Of a DNA stretch of 64,000 bases, positions 23,943-36,800 are shown piece by piece. Below the pieces are notes generated by a model. That model was not told the origin of the DNA. It ran no database searches and was given only the letters and a program-made list of their open reading frames with translations. The translations under genes and the position numbers were made by a program. The DNA comes from Combretum micranthum. Lineage: Eukaryota > Streptophyta > Magnoliopsida > Myrtales > Combretaceae. The stretch spans positions 418,114 through 482,113 of the forward strand of contig JAMXBD010001108.1 in the NCBI GenBank assembly GCA_024138025.1. The letters run 5' to 3'. The first letter of the stretch is position 1. Every line of letters starts with the position of its first letter.

Positions 23943-25669
23943 ATTCGAACAATAGTTATTTTGGCAGCAATCGCAGGACAATAGTTTTAATTTTCGAGCT
24001 GCAGCAAATCCGGTTTTCCAGTAAAATCTACATGAACAAAATGCTCCTACCGAAAACTATATTTACTCAGGTCCGCCAAAATCAATTTTTTATTGGATGG
24101 AAGCTTTTTTAAATATTTCAGACCATGTGATTACATGTTATGAATAATACGAACATACTAATACATCTAACTATTTATAGTGTTTTTGTTAGGTCTTGTA
24201 TATATGAACTATTACATTATAAACATTGTTGGGATAAAGTTAGGACATAGAGCTTTAAAGCCTATTTGATTCAAAAGATTCAATGGCTCCGCCATTTTCC
24301 TTTTGGAATTGGTCCCATAAGTTATTAAAGATTCAGATTTAGACATAATAGTGATCAAATTATTCAAATACCTACTATATTAATTATTATTATTATTTCA
24401 ATAGTAGATGGGACCATCAAAGTTCCTAATCTCTTTCCCACCTAAGCTAGGAAGCTTCTATGGTTTCATCACAGGATTATCCAGTCAACTATCTAACCGT
24501 TAAATAAATATATAATAATTAAAATATTAACTATTTTAATAATTCAATCATGGCTGGCTACGGTATGAGTGATGGAATCAATCCTATCAAAATTAATGAT
24601 GAAATTATAAAATTTTCCACTGCAGTTAATCGTTTTAGCTGTTTAATCATATGGGCTTTAATCATAGGGATAAAATTTGGAAATACACAATAGAATTGGA
24701 AATAGCATCTCATTAGGGATAATTATTTAAAAGACAAATTCTACACGCATTCACTAAAAATTAACTATACTTGTTGCTAGCTTTTAAGGTGCAATGGCAG
24801 TGTAACCTTTTTTTCCTTTTATTTTTTTGTCCTTCCCACCCACCCCCCACCCCCTAACCCAAACCCAAACCCCCCCCCCCCCCCCCCCCCTTTCTTTTTT
24901 TCCTCGTCTAATTTACATGTCTTTTTCCCGAGAAACTAATCCTTCATATGTTTTTTATTCCTTTATTCTATATTATCATTATTACCTAATTTTTCCCTAT
25001 TCTACTTTACATGTCTTTTTTTCTTTTTTATTTGATTTTTTTATTATTTATATTTAATCTTTATTTTCTTTATCACTTCATTTTCTCCTCCCATATTTCT
25101 TTTTTTTAATAAGCTTTTTACTTATAATTGTGCAATGTATAAGAATATAACATTTATTTATAAAAACATGTACATGCATATATTAAACAACATCACAATA
25201 GTTTGATGCATTAAGCACAAAAAAATCCAAATTTTTTTTATATATTACATATTAAAAAGGGATTTCATAATTTAATATACTAAACAGTTGCACTAAATAG
25301 CATTATTATACACTTATAGCATTGATTATACAATATGTAGGTGATTTAACATCAAGAAAATAAATTGTAATATTTTCTATATATTTATTACATCATATTA
25401 TATTAATACTAAACAATGCGTATGTAATATTACCACTTACTAGTACGTGCTGCACTCATATTACGTGTGTGAATTTAATATCATTAAAATATAAGAATTA
25501 ATTAAAATTTTCATAAATTCTTTATCATTTATTAAAAAAGAAAAAAAAATCTAGATAGTTTTGATTTAAATAGAAAAGGTTTCATATTATTTTGTTATTC
25601 AAAATTTCAGCAGAACCCCTTGAGGAGAAAGAATGAGGCGGAGAGAAAAAATAAATAAATAAATAAGGA

Positions 25670-25702
<33 letters not shown>

Positions 25703-27280
25703 GTGAGTGGAAGTTATTAAAATGATGTTTCAAATATATAAAATTTAAAATTACTAATATACCTATAAGTTGTATATTTTAACTTTAAGTTTGAATGAAA
25801 TAAAATAGTAGTGATATTATGTTAAGGGCAATTATAGAAATACAAAAAAGACACTAAAGGCTCTCCTTGTGTTTAAATGATAGATATAACCATAATGTAA
25901 CTTTTAAATAATTTTTTATACGAAGTATTATTTTTTGTTATGTTACATTTAATATAACATATGAATAAAATAAAACTAAGAAAAATAATTGTATATATTT
26001 ACTACATGTACTATTATACTACACATTAAATAATATGTTTGTAATTATAACATGAATCAATTACTTAATATTAAGAAAATAATTCATCAAATACTATTAC
26101 AAGAAAAAATATTTAAATAATCACTCTTTATATTGTCACTGTATGTTTTGAACAACTTATTTATAATCTAATATCAAAAGTCCGGCAAAAAAAAAAAAAA
26201 AAAAAAATTAATGTCAAAAGGAAAAGGAAAATTTCTAATACTCCTTTTATGATAAAAACTATTACTCATATTAATATGTTATATGACATATGTTAAATAA
26301 AACACTGACAGTACTTTATTGAGAACTTATAGAGATATTCATATTAAATATGCATGTTTATGATAAATAAAAATGATCAAAATGTGCTCATTATACTGTC
26401 TGTATGTTAATTCCATAAATGAAAAAAAAAAAAAAAGAGTATTTCAAAGAGAGTCTTCAGTTAAGTCATGAATAAAATATTTTTTTATTACATATAAAAT
26501 AAAAACCATTCCTTTTCAAGTTGTCATGTCTTAAGAAAAATTTATATGTATAATCTATATGTGGGCAATTGCGTATCATCCATACTAACAAAGTAAAATA
26601 AATTATTCTAAATATTGGTATGTATACTAAATATCATACTAGGATAATCCCTTATTAATTAAATTATTGTCTATACTGATATTTAATATTTATAATGAAA
26701 ATTCAAAAATCGTATTTTTGACATTAATTAATAAAAATGTTACAATGTAAATGTTACTTTAATTGGACAAAAAAATTGCAATGCATGTCAAAGTATAGTA
26801 TAATACACAATGTATCAACATTATATCGTAAGGTACTATTACTTCCTATATAATTGGAATATTATAAAAGTATTATTTTCAATTTTTATATGATCCAAAA
26901 GAATTTTAAAATTTCTTTTTTTAATGTTTTTTATTTTATTATACTAAAATGTTATATGTTGACATTATATTTTCAATGTCAAGCAAATTATATGAACTTC
27001 AGATATAACTATGCTGAAGGTAGTCATTTTCTAGTACGGATAAGCTGTATTTAATGAGAAAATGCTAGGCAATAACCAATAATAAGATCTTTTTTTTTAT
27101 GTAATTCAATATAATTTAATTTTAATGGTCAATATAAACTGTCAAAAGCGATAACTTACTGTTAGGTAATAATTATTAAATAGGGATTTAAATTACATTA
27201 TTAGTAGGGTAAGCGGATAACACTGTTGTACAGGATACACATCTTGACCATATTATATATATATATGTATATATTGCCAT
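23943..27280. other. AT-rich intergenic with simple repeats, no gene seen
   Basis: No gene-like frame. Simple repeats: a run of 21 C at 24870-24890 after a CCCAC-rich stretch, (GA)n at about 25669-25702 next to (AAAT)n, and a run of 23 A at 26185-26207. The open frames at 24827 and 26854 are low-complexity. Confidence 0.55.
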
Positions 27281-27284
27281 TACA

Positions 27285-27355
27285 ACCTGGAGAGGGGATT
27301 CAAATCTAAGACATCTCACTTGAGAGACCAGAGAAATGTCACTAGGCTATAATGT
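27285..27355 (-). repeat. tRNA-like segment, possible SINE relic
   Basis: On the minus strand a box A-like TAGCCTAGTGAC (about 27341-27352) is followed some 40 nt later by a degenerate box B, GATTTGAATCCC (about 27297-27308). This spacing fits a tRNA-derived Pol III promoter. No clear 3' tail or target duplication was found. Confidence 0.4.
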
Positions 27356-27692
27356 CATTAGTCGCTGAGATCTTATTCGATCACGTAGGTTGTAGGTAGG
27401 TATTAAGAGTTAGTGTGTAGGTTTTAAGTATAAAATTTTCAGAACTTACTCCTATAAAGTACTATATAGGTATGGACTTTTCATACCCTGTGCCTACCTC
27501 GAAACTTGTACTCTACTAAATATAAAATACAAGTTCCTAGATACATTATACCAACCATATAAAATTTGGATAAATAATATTAAGCTATTAACAATAAAAT
27601 AGTATTATTTGCTTCCCTTATTCTCTTTTTTTTTTTTTTGTTAATATAAATTCATTAAGGTAATGATACTTCTCCATTGTCTTGACTACTTA

Positions 27693-28089
27693 CAGCCCGT
27701 TCACTTGATATGAAAACTATTTATTCCTTCCTCGTTCAGCGTAAAGCTAATATTACAGTGTTTACTTGAAAAGGAATGGCAATTCATAATGAATTATTAT
27801 TACGTAAAATGATGAATAGTAATTCATGTTTCTAACTTATGAATTGACATTCAATGGTTTATTTTTCAACTTTATCATAAATACCCCCGTAAAATAACAC
27901 ATATACAATTATCTTCTCTCCATAATAAATACAATGGATATTGTAGATATTTTATATTTCGATCTAATAAATACTTATTTGACTTTTTACATCAAGTGAA
28001 TATAGTAATAACTATTACAATCCTATTACATTCCTTTTGAATTAAAATTCTATTCCCCATTTATTTCATTCAAAGAAGTGAATGGGCTG
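27693..28089. mobile_element. MITE, PIF/Harbinger-like (397 bp)
   Basis: Terminal inverted repeats CAGCCCGTTCACTT and AAGTGAATGGGCTG (one mismatch) are flanked by TTA on both sides (27690-27692 and 28090-28092). A 3-bp TTA duplication and no coding content point to a Tourist-type MITE. Confidence 0.75.
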
Positions 28090-28154
28090 TTAGTATTTAA
28101 TATTGCTACATTTCTTTGATTCCCTTAATGGTTTAATTTGAAAAATATTTTATT

Positions 28155-28495
28155 TATTATCCAAGGATGATTAAACTAAAATATAAATATTTTAATGATT
28201 TTTGGTAAATATACTTGCTCATTTACAATTTTTATTATTTTCTCTTTTGTTTTTTCTTCAATTAAAGAAAGTTACAATTTTCAATTTTCACACATAAATA
28301 AATTCTTCATATTTGTGATATTATTTTCATATTATCCAAGGATAATTAAACTAAAATACAAATATTTTAATGAATTTTTGGTAAATATATTTGCTCTTAT
28401 ACATTTTTTACTATTTTCCCTCCTTTTCTTTTCAATTAAAGAAAGTTACAAATTTCAATTTTCACACATAAATAAATTTCTCATATTATAGAACT
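28155..28495. repeat. Tandem duplication, about 175-bp unit, two copies
   Basis: Both copies open with ATTATCCAAGGAT.ATTAAAC and end with CACACATAAATAAAT; they differ by scattered changes and small indels. A 98-codon frame over it is a by-product of the duplication. Confidence 0.82.
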
Positions 28496-29014
28496 TGTAA
28501 TATTAGGAAATTACTTTTTAAATTACTTTCCATTGGTTGTTTATTATAAATATATGAAAACCAGGTAATTTTATGTACTACATGAAATTTATATATATAT
28601 ATATATATTACTATAAACTTGAAGCTTAAGAAAGGAAAAAAATTAAATGTTTCATAAAAAAGATTACAAGTTCCACATGATACCTTATCCTATCGGTTTT
28701 ACTGGGTATAAGATGAATACGAGATGCTACAAAGTAGGTTCCAGATGAAAGATGCAACTAGAGCTAGTTTGAGACGAGTCATATAGAACCCGAACATGAC
28801 CAGATTATCTATAGAGTCTCTCAAAACCTGATAAAAACCCTATATGTTTTTTCTAATTTATTCTGAGAACATGACCTAACAAAATTCTAGTGAACTCGAT
28901 TTGACCCGACCCAATCCGATCTAACCTAATAATAAATAATTGAGTTTTTTTTTCAAAATTAATATTATTGAATATTAATATTTCATGCCCAAACATCAAT
29001 TGTTTTATTGTTGT

Positions 29015-29402
29015 GAATATTGAGTTAACGATGTACGATGACGATAATCATTATAATTAAACACAAACACAGTAGCATGGAACTATACTTTAATACTTGA
29101 TAGACATTTAAGTTCCTTTAAAAAAAAAAAAACAGAACAGCATGTTTAGATACCAGGAGAGCTAATCAAGACCTGAATGTAATACTCACTTGCAGAAAAG
29201 AAACATGAATGTTGAGTTAATGATGTACGATGACGATAATTAAACGCAAACACAGTAGCATGGAACTATACTTTAATACTTGATAGACATTTAAGTTCCT
29301 TAGGGAAAAAAAAAAAAAAACAGAACAGCATGTTTAGATACTAGGAGAGCTAATCATGACCTGGAATGTAATACTCACTTGCAGAAAAGAAACATGAATG
29401 TT
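29015..29402. repeat. Tandem duplication, 192-bp unit, two copies
   Basis: The copies start at about 29015 and 29207 and are nearly identical (shared AACAGAACAGCATGTTTAGA, TGATGTACGATGACGATAAT in the second). Each has an internal poly(A) run of 12-14. No coding potential. Confidence 0.88.
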
Positions 29403-29489
29403 GTATTAATAGAAGATAATACCATGTTCTAGAATTTAAATCTTGTGGCTAAACTTTAAAAAAATATGTATTATATCTTATGTCGGATT

Positions 29490-29625
29490 GGGTTTTTCTA
29501 TAGAGTTACACATATCGCCCAAAACCCCGTACGGTTTTAAAATTATTTTCAAACCCATCCCGAAACCTATAGGATTTTAACCTCGGGTTAGATACCCTAT
29601 AGCGACCAACCCATTTATATCCCTA
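29490..29625 (-). repeat. Probable end of a hAT-like element
   Basis: The minus strand starts TAGGGATATAAATGGG and continues with GGGTAT..AACCCGAGG text, close to the termini of the hAT element at 34347. A matching left end was not found, so this may be a broken copy. Confidence 0.4.
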
Positions 29626-31190
29626 TTCCGAGTAAAATAATTAATACCCTATATTTTATAAGATAGGATACGGATAAGGCTTCATGCTTTACCTATCATG
29701 TACCTCTCATCTCTAATTATTAGTGTGGATGATGTGTAATCAAGAAAGTTAACTATAATAGACACCAAAACTAATTGACATCGAGCTATATTATCGATGA
29801 TAAGTATTGTTTACTGTTAATGGGTGGCATTTATCGTTAAAAGGCTATGGGTTGCTATTTGGCTAATTATTATTGAAAGGGACTCTTTATGAGTGGGTCG
29901 GTATGTATTATTGCAAAGAGGGGGGAACATTCTAAAGAGTACTTGTGAATAAGAAATTGTTAAGATATTATTTAAAGTTATCAATAGATTTAATGAAGCT
30001 ATTGGCAATTTTTATCAAATTTCAATTATATTACTCCCTTTCAGTAAAGTCCCAGTGAATCCCCACTTCAATTTAACTCTTCAATAATAAATCAAAATCC
30101 TTTTCAAATGGCTTCGTAACCTAGTAGCATCAACCTAGTCTTTCGAGTGAGTTTTACTAAGTTTAATTCCTCCACTCCCATGTTGTAATGAAAAAAAAAT
30201 AAAAGATAAAAATCTTTTGCTAGTTAATGTGGCTTACAAATGGTAATGGAAGCCGAACTTCAATAAATATCAATGTTGTCAGAGTTGGTCTGAAGTTTGA
30301 CTTGAGCATGCTAGGGGCTTAGGGTCGAATGATCGAACCTCAATAAAAATATCTAAAAATAATATATAATTTAATTAATAATGGCAAGGAATAGGGAATT
30401 ACAACAAATTATAAGTTTAAATATATAATCGTAGCCGATTTTGTCAATCGCCCTTCAGTAGTAATTGTATTGACCATTAAAATCTATATCAAGTTTTGTC
30501 TTTTGTCCTTTACGGCTAATATGGTGAATGTTAATGATTGAATAAAATTAGGTGCCTTTGCTAATACTATATCATATGATTAGTTAAGAAACAATGGCTT
30601 CACAAGGAGACGCATTACCATAGATTTTTTTTATGCGAATAAAGCTATTATGATCATTGAGATATTGCAACATTATTGTGATGTTGGAATTAATTTGTCA
30701 CATTAAGGATGTTTTTTCGTTTTTTCTTCTTCTTCTTTTTTTTTTTTTTTTTTTTTTGTGAGGGGGGTGGCGGGTGTGTGGGGTTGCACGGCGATGAAAA
30801 TGAAGGATGCAATTGGTGATAAATTCTAAGTTAAAAAAATGGTGATGAATTCTTTTATATTGTTCTAGGTTGATGTACCAATAAAATATTTGAATTTCTT
30901 CTTGGATGATTGAAAAAATCAAGAATTTTAACTCATGATTAAATTGCACATCTATATGTTATGTTTGCTTTAAACATAGAAATTATGGTAAATAATTAGT
31001 TAATAAAATATGGTATGATACTATGATTTAGTAATAGTAGTATGCAGCATGTACATGTTTACTTGTTTGAAATATGAAAGTTTTGTGAATATATTTTAGT
31101 AGATAAATCATGCATGTTAGAATTTAATGTGCTAGGATGATTAGGTATTTGTATTGCATTGTGTTGTTGGTTTGATAAAAATTAAACTCA
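29626..31190. other. Intergenic, no gene seen
   Basis: AT-rich, no gene-like frame. At 30738-30775 a poly(T) run is followed by a G-rich stretch (GGGGGGTGGCGGGTG), the same arrangement as at 38250-38287. Confidence 0.5.
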
Positions 31191-31199
31191 TGTCATGCA

Positions 31200-33450
31200 A
31201 ACAAAAGCCAACCCAAGCTAAGGTAGATTTTGAGTTTTTTTTTTTTTTTAAGCCCAAACAAAGCCTTAAAATCAAGCCCAAGGCCTCATTCTTTCCCTCT
31301 TTAAAATCTACCACTAAAGTCGACTAAATATAGGATAAACACAACTTATTCTTGCTAAATTTTACAATCTCCAAAACCGACGGCGCCTTTGTTCATTTCC
31401 ATTTCGTCTTTTCTTCTCAATTTTCTTGCTCAATTTGCTAAGAATTCTTTTCCAAGACTCAAGTCTCAAGTAAAAGCTTCTTAAGGTTAGTTTGCATGCT
31501 TTTATAGTTGTCATTGATTTCTTATTTTAGTAGGTTCATAGTAGTTTGAAGATAGTTTTGATGATTCATGGTAATTAATAGAGTTAAATAAGTTCTTGAA
31601 GCGTATTGAAGTTGTTAGTTATTGGAAGTGCTTGAAATGATGTAAGTTGTCATGAGTTATGCATGAGTTGATGAAATTTGGAGACGAAGGATTTGGTATA
31701 GGTTATGTGATGTGGTGAGATTTGTTTGATGTTGAGAAGTGAAGTTTATATATATGGAGTTGTTAAGTACATACAGTATGTTTATATGAAGCTTTTATAG
31801 TTAGAGTAAAGTAGGATATGTAAAAAAATGTCTAAAAATGGAATTTGAAATAAGGGAAGTTCGAAAAACTTCAAACACCCTATCAAACGGCCTGTTTGGA
31901 AGGGTGTATGGGCCCTACACCCTTGAAACGGCCTGTATGCAAGGATGTTTCACTTTTGGAGCTTTTTTATGCATTTTCCTAGGTTCAAATAGCCTGTATG
32001 TAAGGGTGTTTCACTTTTTTGATGTTTTGTGCATAATTATCTCAGACCTGTATGCTACTAGCCTTGCTTGCCTACGCCGCCGACTTTTACTATTTATGCC
32101 ATCGGCCTTGAGCTGACGTACCCTATAAAAAATTTTATAAAAAAAATTAAATTAAATTTGTTTGCTATAATTTTATTACTTTTTATGTGTTTCCTTATTT
32201 GGTGCTTAGTTTTGTGATTAAGTATAAAACCTATATAACCCTATTGTAGTATATATGTTAAGTTGTTCTTCTTTTTTTTTTTTTATCAGTTCCTATTTGA
32301 ATTTGTTAAGTGTTAAAGGGTTAATATCCAATCTAGAGATACTGATGATTGATATGCAATTGTTTGAAATGTGATTGATATATATATATATATATATATA
32401 TTGCGTGTGTGTGAATATGAATTATATGTTGATTTGAACATTATTTGAGTTTGATAAGGATAATGGATTAGTGTATAATTGTGACTTAAAAATGTTTTAT
32501 ATGAAATAGTTTCTTTGATAGATTCTCGTACTCAACTAAGTTTGAATACTCTTTTGCCTGATAAACCTATTTATCAAGGTACATAGTAACATGGATATTA
32601 TTTGCTTAGGATAGGCATGTCATAAATTGATCTCATTAAAGAGGCTTAAAAAGTGTTTGTATTGATTATACTTTTCACTATTGAATCCAATCTAGGGAGT
32701 GACAACCTTGTTAACAATGTTGACATGGTAATTTAGGCGCTTAGGCCAATTTAGTCATGATGCAATGACTTTCATTGGTGGCTTAGCGGATAATTGATGT
32801 GAGATATAGTATTAGTGTAACATTTGCTTACTCTTAAAAGGATATAATATAATTAGTTCACATTTTATGAGGACGATTGAACTAGATGATATTATGGATT
32901 AAGTTAAGTAAAGTTGAGTAATGGCTATGAATCCTAGATAAAATTACTTTTCTTTGTGATATTATATCAGAGATATAAGTATTCAAACTATTTATATCAA
33001 CTCCTAAGCAATGTGGTTACTCGGATCTCCAGATTCCCTAAGATTGAAATCGAAGTTTGAATACTCCAGTGTTGTTTTGTTGACATAAATAAAGAGAAAT
33101 AATTTATGATTTTTGCCTTGCATTGGTCCAGGGGTGTATGCCATATCATATTTGTTTTTGTTATTGTGTATTGAGCCTCTAGCTCACTTTATCTCTTTTA
33201 GGTATTGAAGAAGAAAAGTTTTATGATTCTTTAGGCCATGTGATGGACCTTGAGAACTTTTTAGATGAGTGCGATGATTAAGACTCCTAGATCAACCTTG
33301 TTGGTTTTCTTTGCAAGAGAAACCAAACCAAGTTTTGTTTTAAAAATGTAATAATATAGATATGGCTTGTCTACAAGCCTAAGTTTGTAAGATAAAGTAT
33401 TTAAGTTTCCCTATATTGTATGTAGTGTATGGTTTTGTAAACTTTGATAT
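31200..33450 (+). repeat. Probable LTR-like element, boundaries unresolved
   Basis: It has the same layout as the long LTRs: a leader near 31380-31485 ending CTTAAG and a GTTAGT donor (31486), GC-rich repeated phrases at 31870-32115, and an acceptor CTCTTTTAG (AG 33200-33201) after a CTAGCTCAC phrase. TG..CA ends and a target duplication were not located. (TA)n lies at about 32378-32401. The open frame at 31838-32116 is composition noise. Confidence 0.45.
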
Positions 33451-34338
33451 ACCAAGTTATCGGTATCTATATGTGGTTATAATTATATTAAAGTATCTAC
33501 TCATTGAGGGGTAGTCTCTTTGAATAAGCTTTGTGTCTAAACAAGTTAAACAAACAATCCACATAAACAATTTTTCAAAAGGCCCTACGTACAGTACTTA
33601 GGTATTATACGTAGCTGGAAGACTCCGCGTATCTAATATGAGAGATTGGACATATATCGGGCCTTTCAACGATGATGCTGAGCTTGACCATAAATAGAAG
33701 GTAAGATTATTATTATAAGTATGATAATATTTCAAATGGAATTTTCCTCATATTCGGGAGTACAACTTGGGACGGATGCTCACATTTGATGTTGAAAAGC
33801 ATCCCATGTGGAAAAAATGGGAGTATAGCTTTAGATGGATGCTCAAGTTTAATGATAAAAAGTGTCTCACATGGAAAAAGTAAGAAGATCGGTAGTGAGA
33901 ATACACATATAAATAACTCATCCAGGCCTGCCATTTCCTCTTGTTAGGTTACCACTTAAACAATAGGCTACGTCCTATAAAACACTTACTAATTTAAAGA
34001 GTTTTGGTAGACCTAGGTGACCGTTTTTGGTGGTTCGACTAATTGATCTACTGGCATGGCGCCAGGTCTTAGTCATTTTGGTTTTTAGGCAAGGATTGGA
34101 TCGGCTTGAAGGTCGATTCATAGTTATACCGTTTAAACTAACCAGTTCAGTTTAGGTGTGACTACAGTGATAAATATAACTTCGTGTCAGTAAATCAATT
34201 ACTTATTCAACAATAACGATCGAATCATTGTAAAATACCCTCTTTAATAGTTATCATGAACCATATTCATCTCATAATAGCTAATGATGTTTGTATAGAA
34301 ATAAATATTACAAAACACTAACAGATTGTTTATATATA
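33451..34338. other. Intergenic, no gene seen
   Basis: No supported feature. A short imperfect duplication around 33755-33880 shares GATGCTCA.TTTGATG-type text. Confidence 0.4.
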
Positions 34339-34634
34339 ATTATAAATAGGGTTATAACTGGGTTGGGTTTCAGACGGATCATATAAACCTGAAACCTAAC
34401 TCGTTACCCTATAGAGTCTACCAACCTCGACCCTACAACCCTACAAGATTTGCTTTAAAACCCAGAACTCGATCCTATAACCCTATTTTTTTTTCAACAT
34501 ATTTTCAAAATTTAATAATAAATTTAAGAAAAGCCGGTATTTCTAACACAAGTTTCTTATACATTAAAAAAAAAAGATGCATGTGAGATTGATAGAAAAT
34601 GTTGCAAACCACATTCATTATATATTGTTTAAAT

Positions 34635-35310
34635 TAGGGGTGTTCACGGATCGGTTAACCGGTCTGTGGCTCTATTTTTTTAACCTAACCGTTATGATTA
34701 GTTTTTAAATATCCCGATCCTTATCCGGTACATTATAAATGGTTAACCGCCTCAATGGTTAACCGTTTTATTCGGTTTTCGATTTTTAACCATTTCACGT
34801 AATGGTTTCAACAAATCAAATTGATAATTTCAAAAAACCCTATTTTTTAGCCTTTATTACAAAGTTTTTTTTAAATTATTATATATATTACAAGAGCTAA
34901 AAAAAGAAAATCAAATTAAGAAAAAGAGGAAAGCAAATATTTGATGTATCATTATCAATAAAATCAAATCAACTCAATTATCACATTAACTCCATCAAAC
35001 ATAGGACAATAGTATTTTAATCAAAATCCAAGGAATATTAACGTAGGTAAATCATATGTTTATATATATTTTAAAAAATAATTATATGTATATTTAAATT
35101 ATATATATATAATATATTTATAAATATTGAAATGGTTAACCGTTAACATCGGTTTTTTATGGTTACGAACTGAAACCGAAACCGAAAACTAGAAAATTAA
35201 AAACCATAAAATGAAACTGAAACCAATGGACCGGTTAATCATATTTTTCATATTGGTTTTACGGTTTCGGTTCGATTTTTTTGTTTCATCAGTTTTTTTA
35301 CACACCCCTA
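34635..35310. mobile_element. hAT-type MITE (676 bp) nested in a larger hAT element
   Basis: It starts TAGGGGTGTTCA and ends TACACACCCCTA. Flanking 8-mers GTTTAAAT and ATTTAAAT match at 7 of 8. The inner part is rich in GGTTAACCG and CGGTTTCGGTT phrases typical of such MITEs; no coding region. Confidence 0.78.
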
Positions 35311-35639
35311 ATTTAAATACATAATTATATTATTTTTGTCACCGTATAATATCTTAAAAACATGGTTAAATTAAATTTTCTACTAGAATTAAAATATAAC
35401 AAACGATAAATAATATTAGCATGGAGGTAAAAAAGATGGTAGCTCATTTATATTTTTTCCATCTCCCTACCCTTTAATAATATTTTTATTTATTTTTTTT
35501 TAAATTATAATACTAGGTTGTTGGGTATCCAATAGGTTTGTGTAGACACCCAATTTTTGCCAAATTAATTAAGGCTTAAAATTTAATTAAATTCATTTTC
35601 CAAAAGCCTTAAGTATTGATGAAATTGCTAAGTGATCAA

Positions 35640-35740
35640 GGCACAGGCCAAATGGCCTGTTGGTTAAACATATGGACCCAAAACACACTCAAGCTCAAGG
35701 ACACAGGTTCAAACCCTAGCAAAGGCAAATTTTTGCCTTT
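35640..35740 (+). repeat. tRNA-like Pol III promoter segment in an LTR
   Basis: A box A-like TGGCCTGTTGGTTAA (about 35653) and a good box B GGTTCAAACCC (35706-35716) are followed by a short hairpin AAGGCAAA/TTTGCCTT and a T run. It looks like the head of a tRNA-derived SINE. A complete tRNA cloverleaf is not evident. Confidence 0.5.
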
Positions 35741-36554
35741 TTATCATTTTTGTCTTTTCATTTTCCTCAAATGTGACTTTTGCTTTACTTTGCATCAGTT
35801 TTTAACTGACAAAACATCATTGATTGTCAAAATTGATGATGGGATTGCAAAGTGGTTACAAAATATGAAAGATTAGTGCAAAAAAACAACCCAAAAGTTA
35901 CAAAATTCAATGTATAAAGCATTCAATTGCATTCAATTGAGGAGTTACAAAATTGAGTGGATGAATCTGGCATGGAATATGAAAACAATCATCAATTCAT
36001 CAGTTTCAAACAATTTAATCATGGATTTTCTAATTAAATTCGTGGAAAAATCAAAGGGCAAAAATCAATTCATTTTTGAAACTGTTCGAAACTGAAAATT
36101 GAGCTTGCAACCTATAAATAGGAGGTCCTACGAGCAAAAGGCACAAGTCAATTTGAAGAAAACACATACACAACCATATCAATTCGAAACTTTCGAATTT
36201 AGGACAGAAAATTCGAATTTTTCAAATTCGAAGTGATTGAATCGAATTTGATTGAAATTGAGTGTTTTAACAATGTTAGAAACTTGATTTGGATGGTTTA
36301 GTGTGCTTAGATTTGTTCGAATTGGTCGGATTTCTCTCTGAAATTTTTTTTTATTTTGTTCTTCAAACGCCGCCGTACAACCACCACCGGAGCTGCCCTT
36401 GCCGCCGTTTGTGAGTGAACGCCCCCACCACAAAGGACGCGCCGCAGCAGGAGTCGGGCCGACAAGCTTCCAGCCGCCGAGGACCACCGGAGACGCCGGA
36501 ATCCGCCTCGAAAAGTCGCGTCATCGTCTTCTTCAGCGCAGGAGCTCGAGATCC

Positions 36555-36800
36555 GACCGAAGATCGAATCAACCGGTCGGTCATCGGTCAACGGTCGTCG
36601 GTCATCGGTCAACGGTCAACTCTGATCAGACGGTCAGATTCAATCAAGCAGATCAGACGGCCCAGATTCAATCAAGTAGATCAGCGGCTCAGATTTAAAG
36701 CAGATCAGACGGCCCAGATTTCATCAAGCGATCAGACGGCCCAGATTTCATCAAGCGATCAGACGGCTCAGATCGAGTCAACAAAATCATACGATCCAGA
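36555..36800. repeat. Minisatellite in the LTR leader
   Basis: GATCAGACGGCCCAGATT and variants recur about six times between 36633 and 36775, two copies being an exact 27-bp tandem. Upstream is a shorter repeat of GGTCATCGGTCAACGGTC. A 159-codon frame across it (36415-36894) is Ser/Gln-rich only because of the repeat. Confidence 0.8.

Noticed and set aside
28195..28491. 98-codon frame with an internal repeat
   Set aside because: The repeat is the 175-bp tandem DNA duplication; the frame is incidental.
35640..35740. Functional tRNA gene
   Set aside because: Promoter boxes are present but I could not fold an acceptor stem or anticodon arm.
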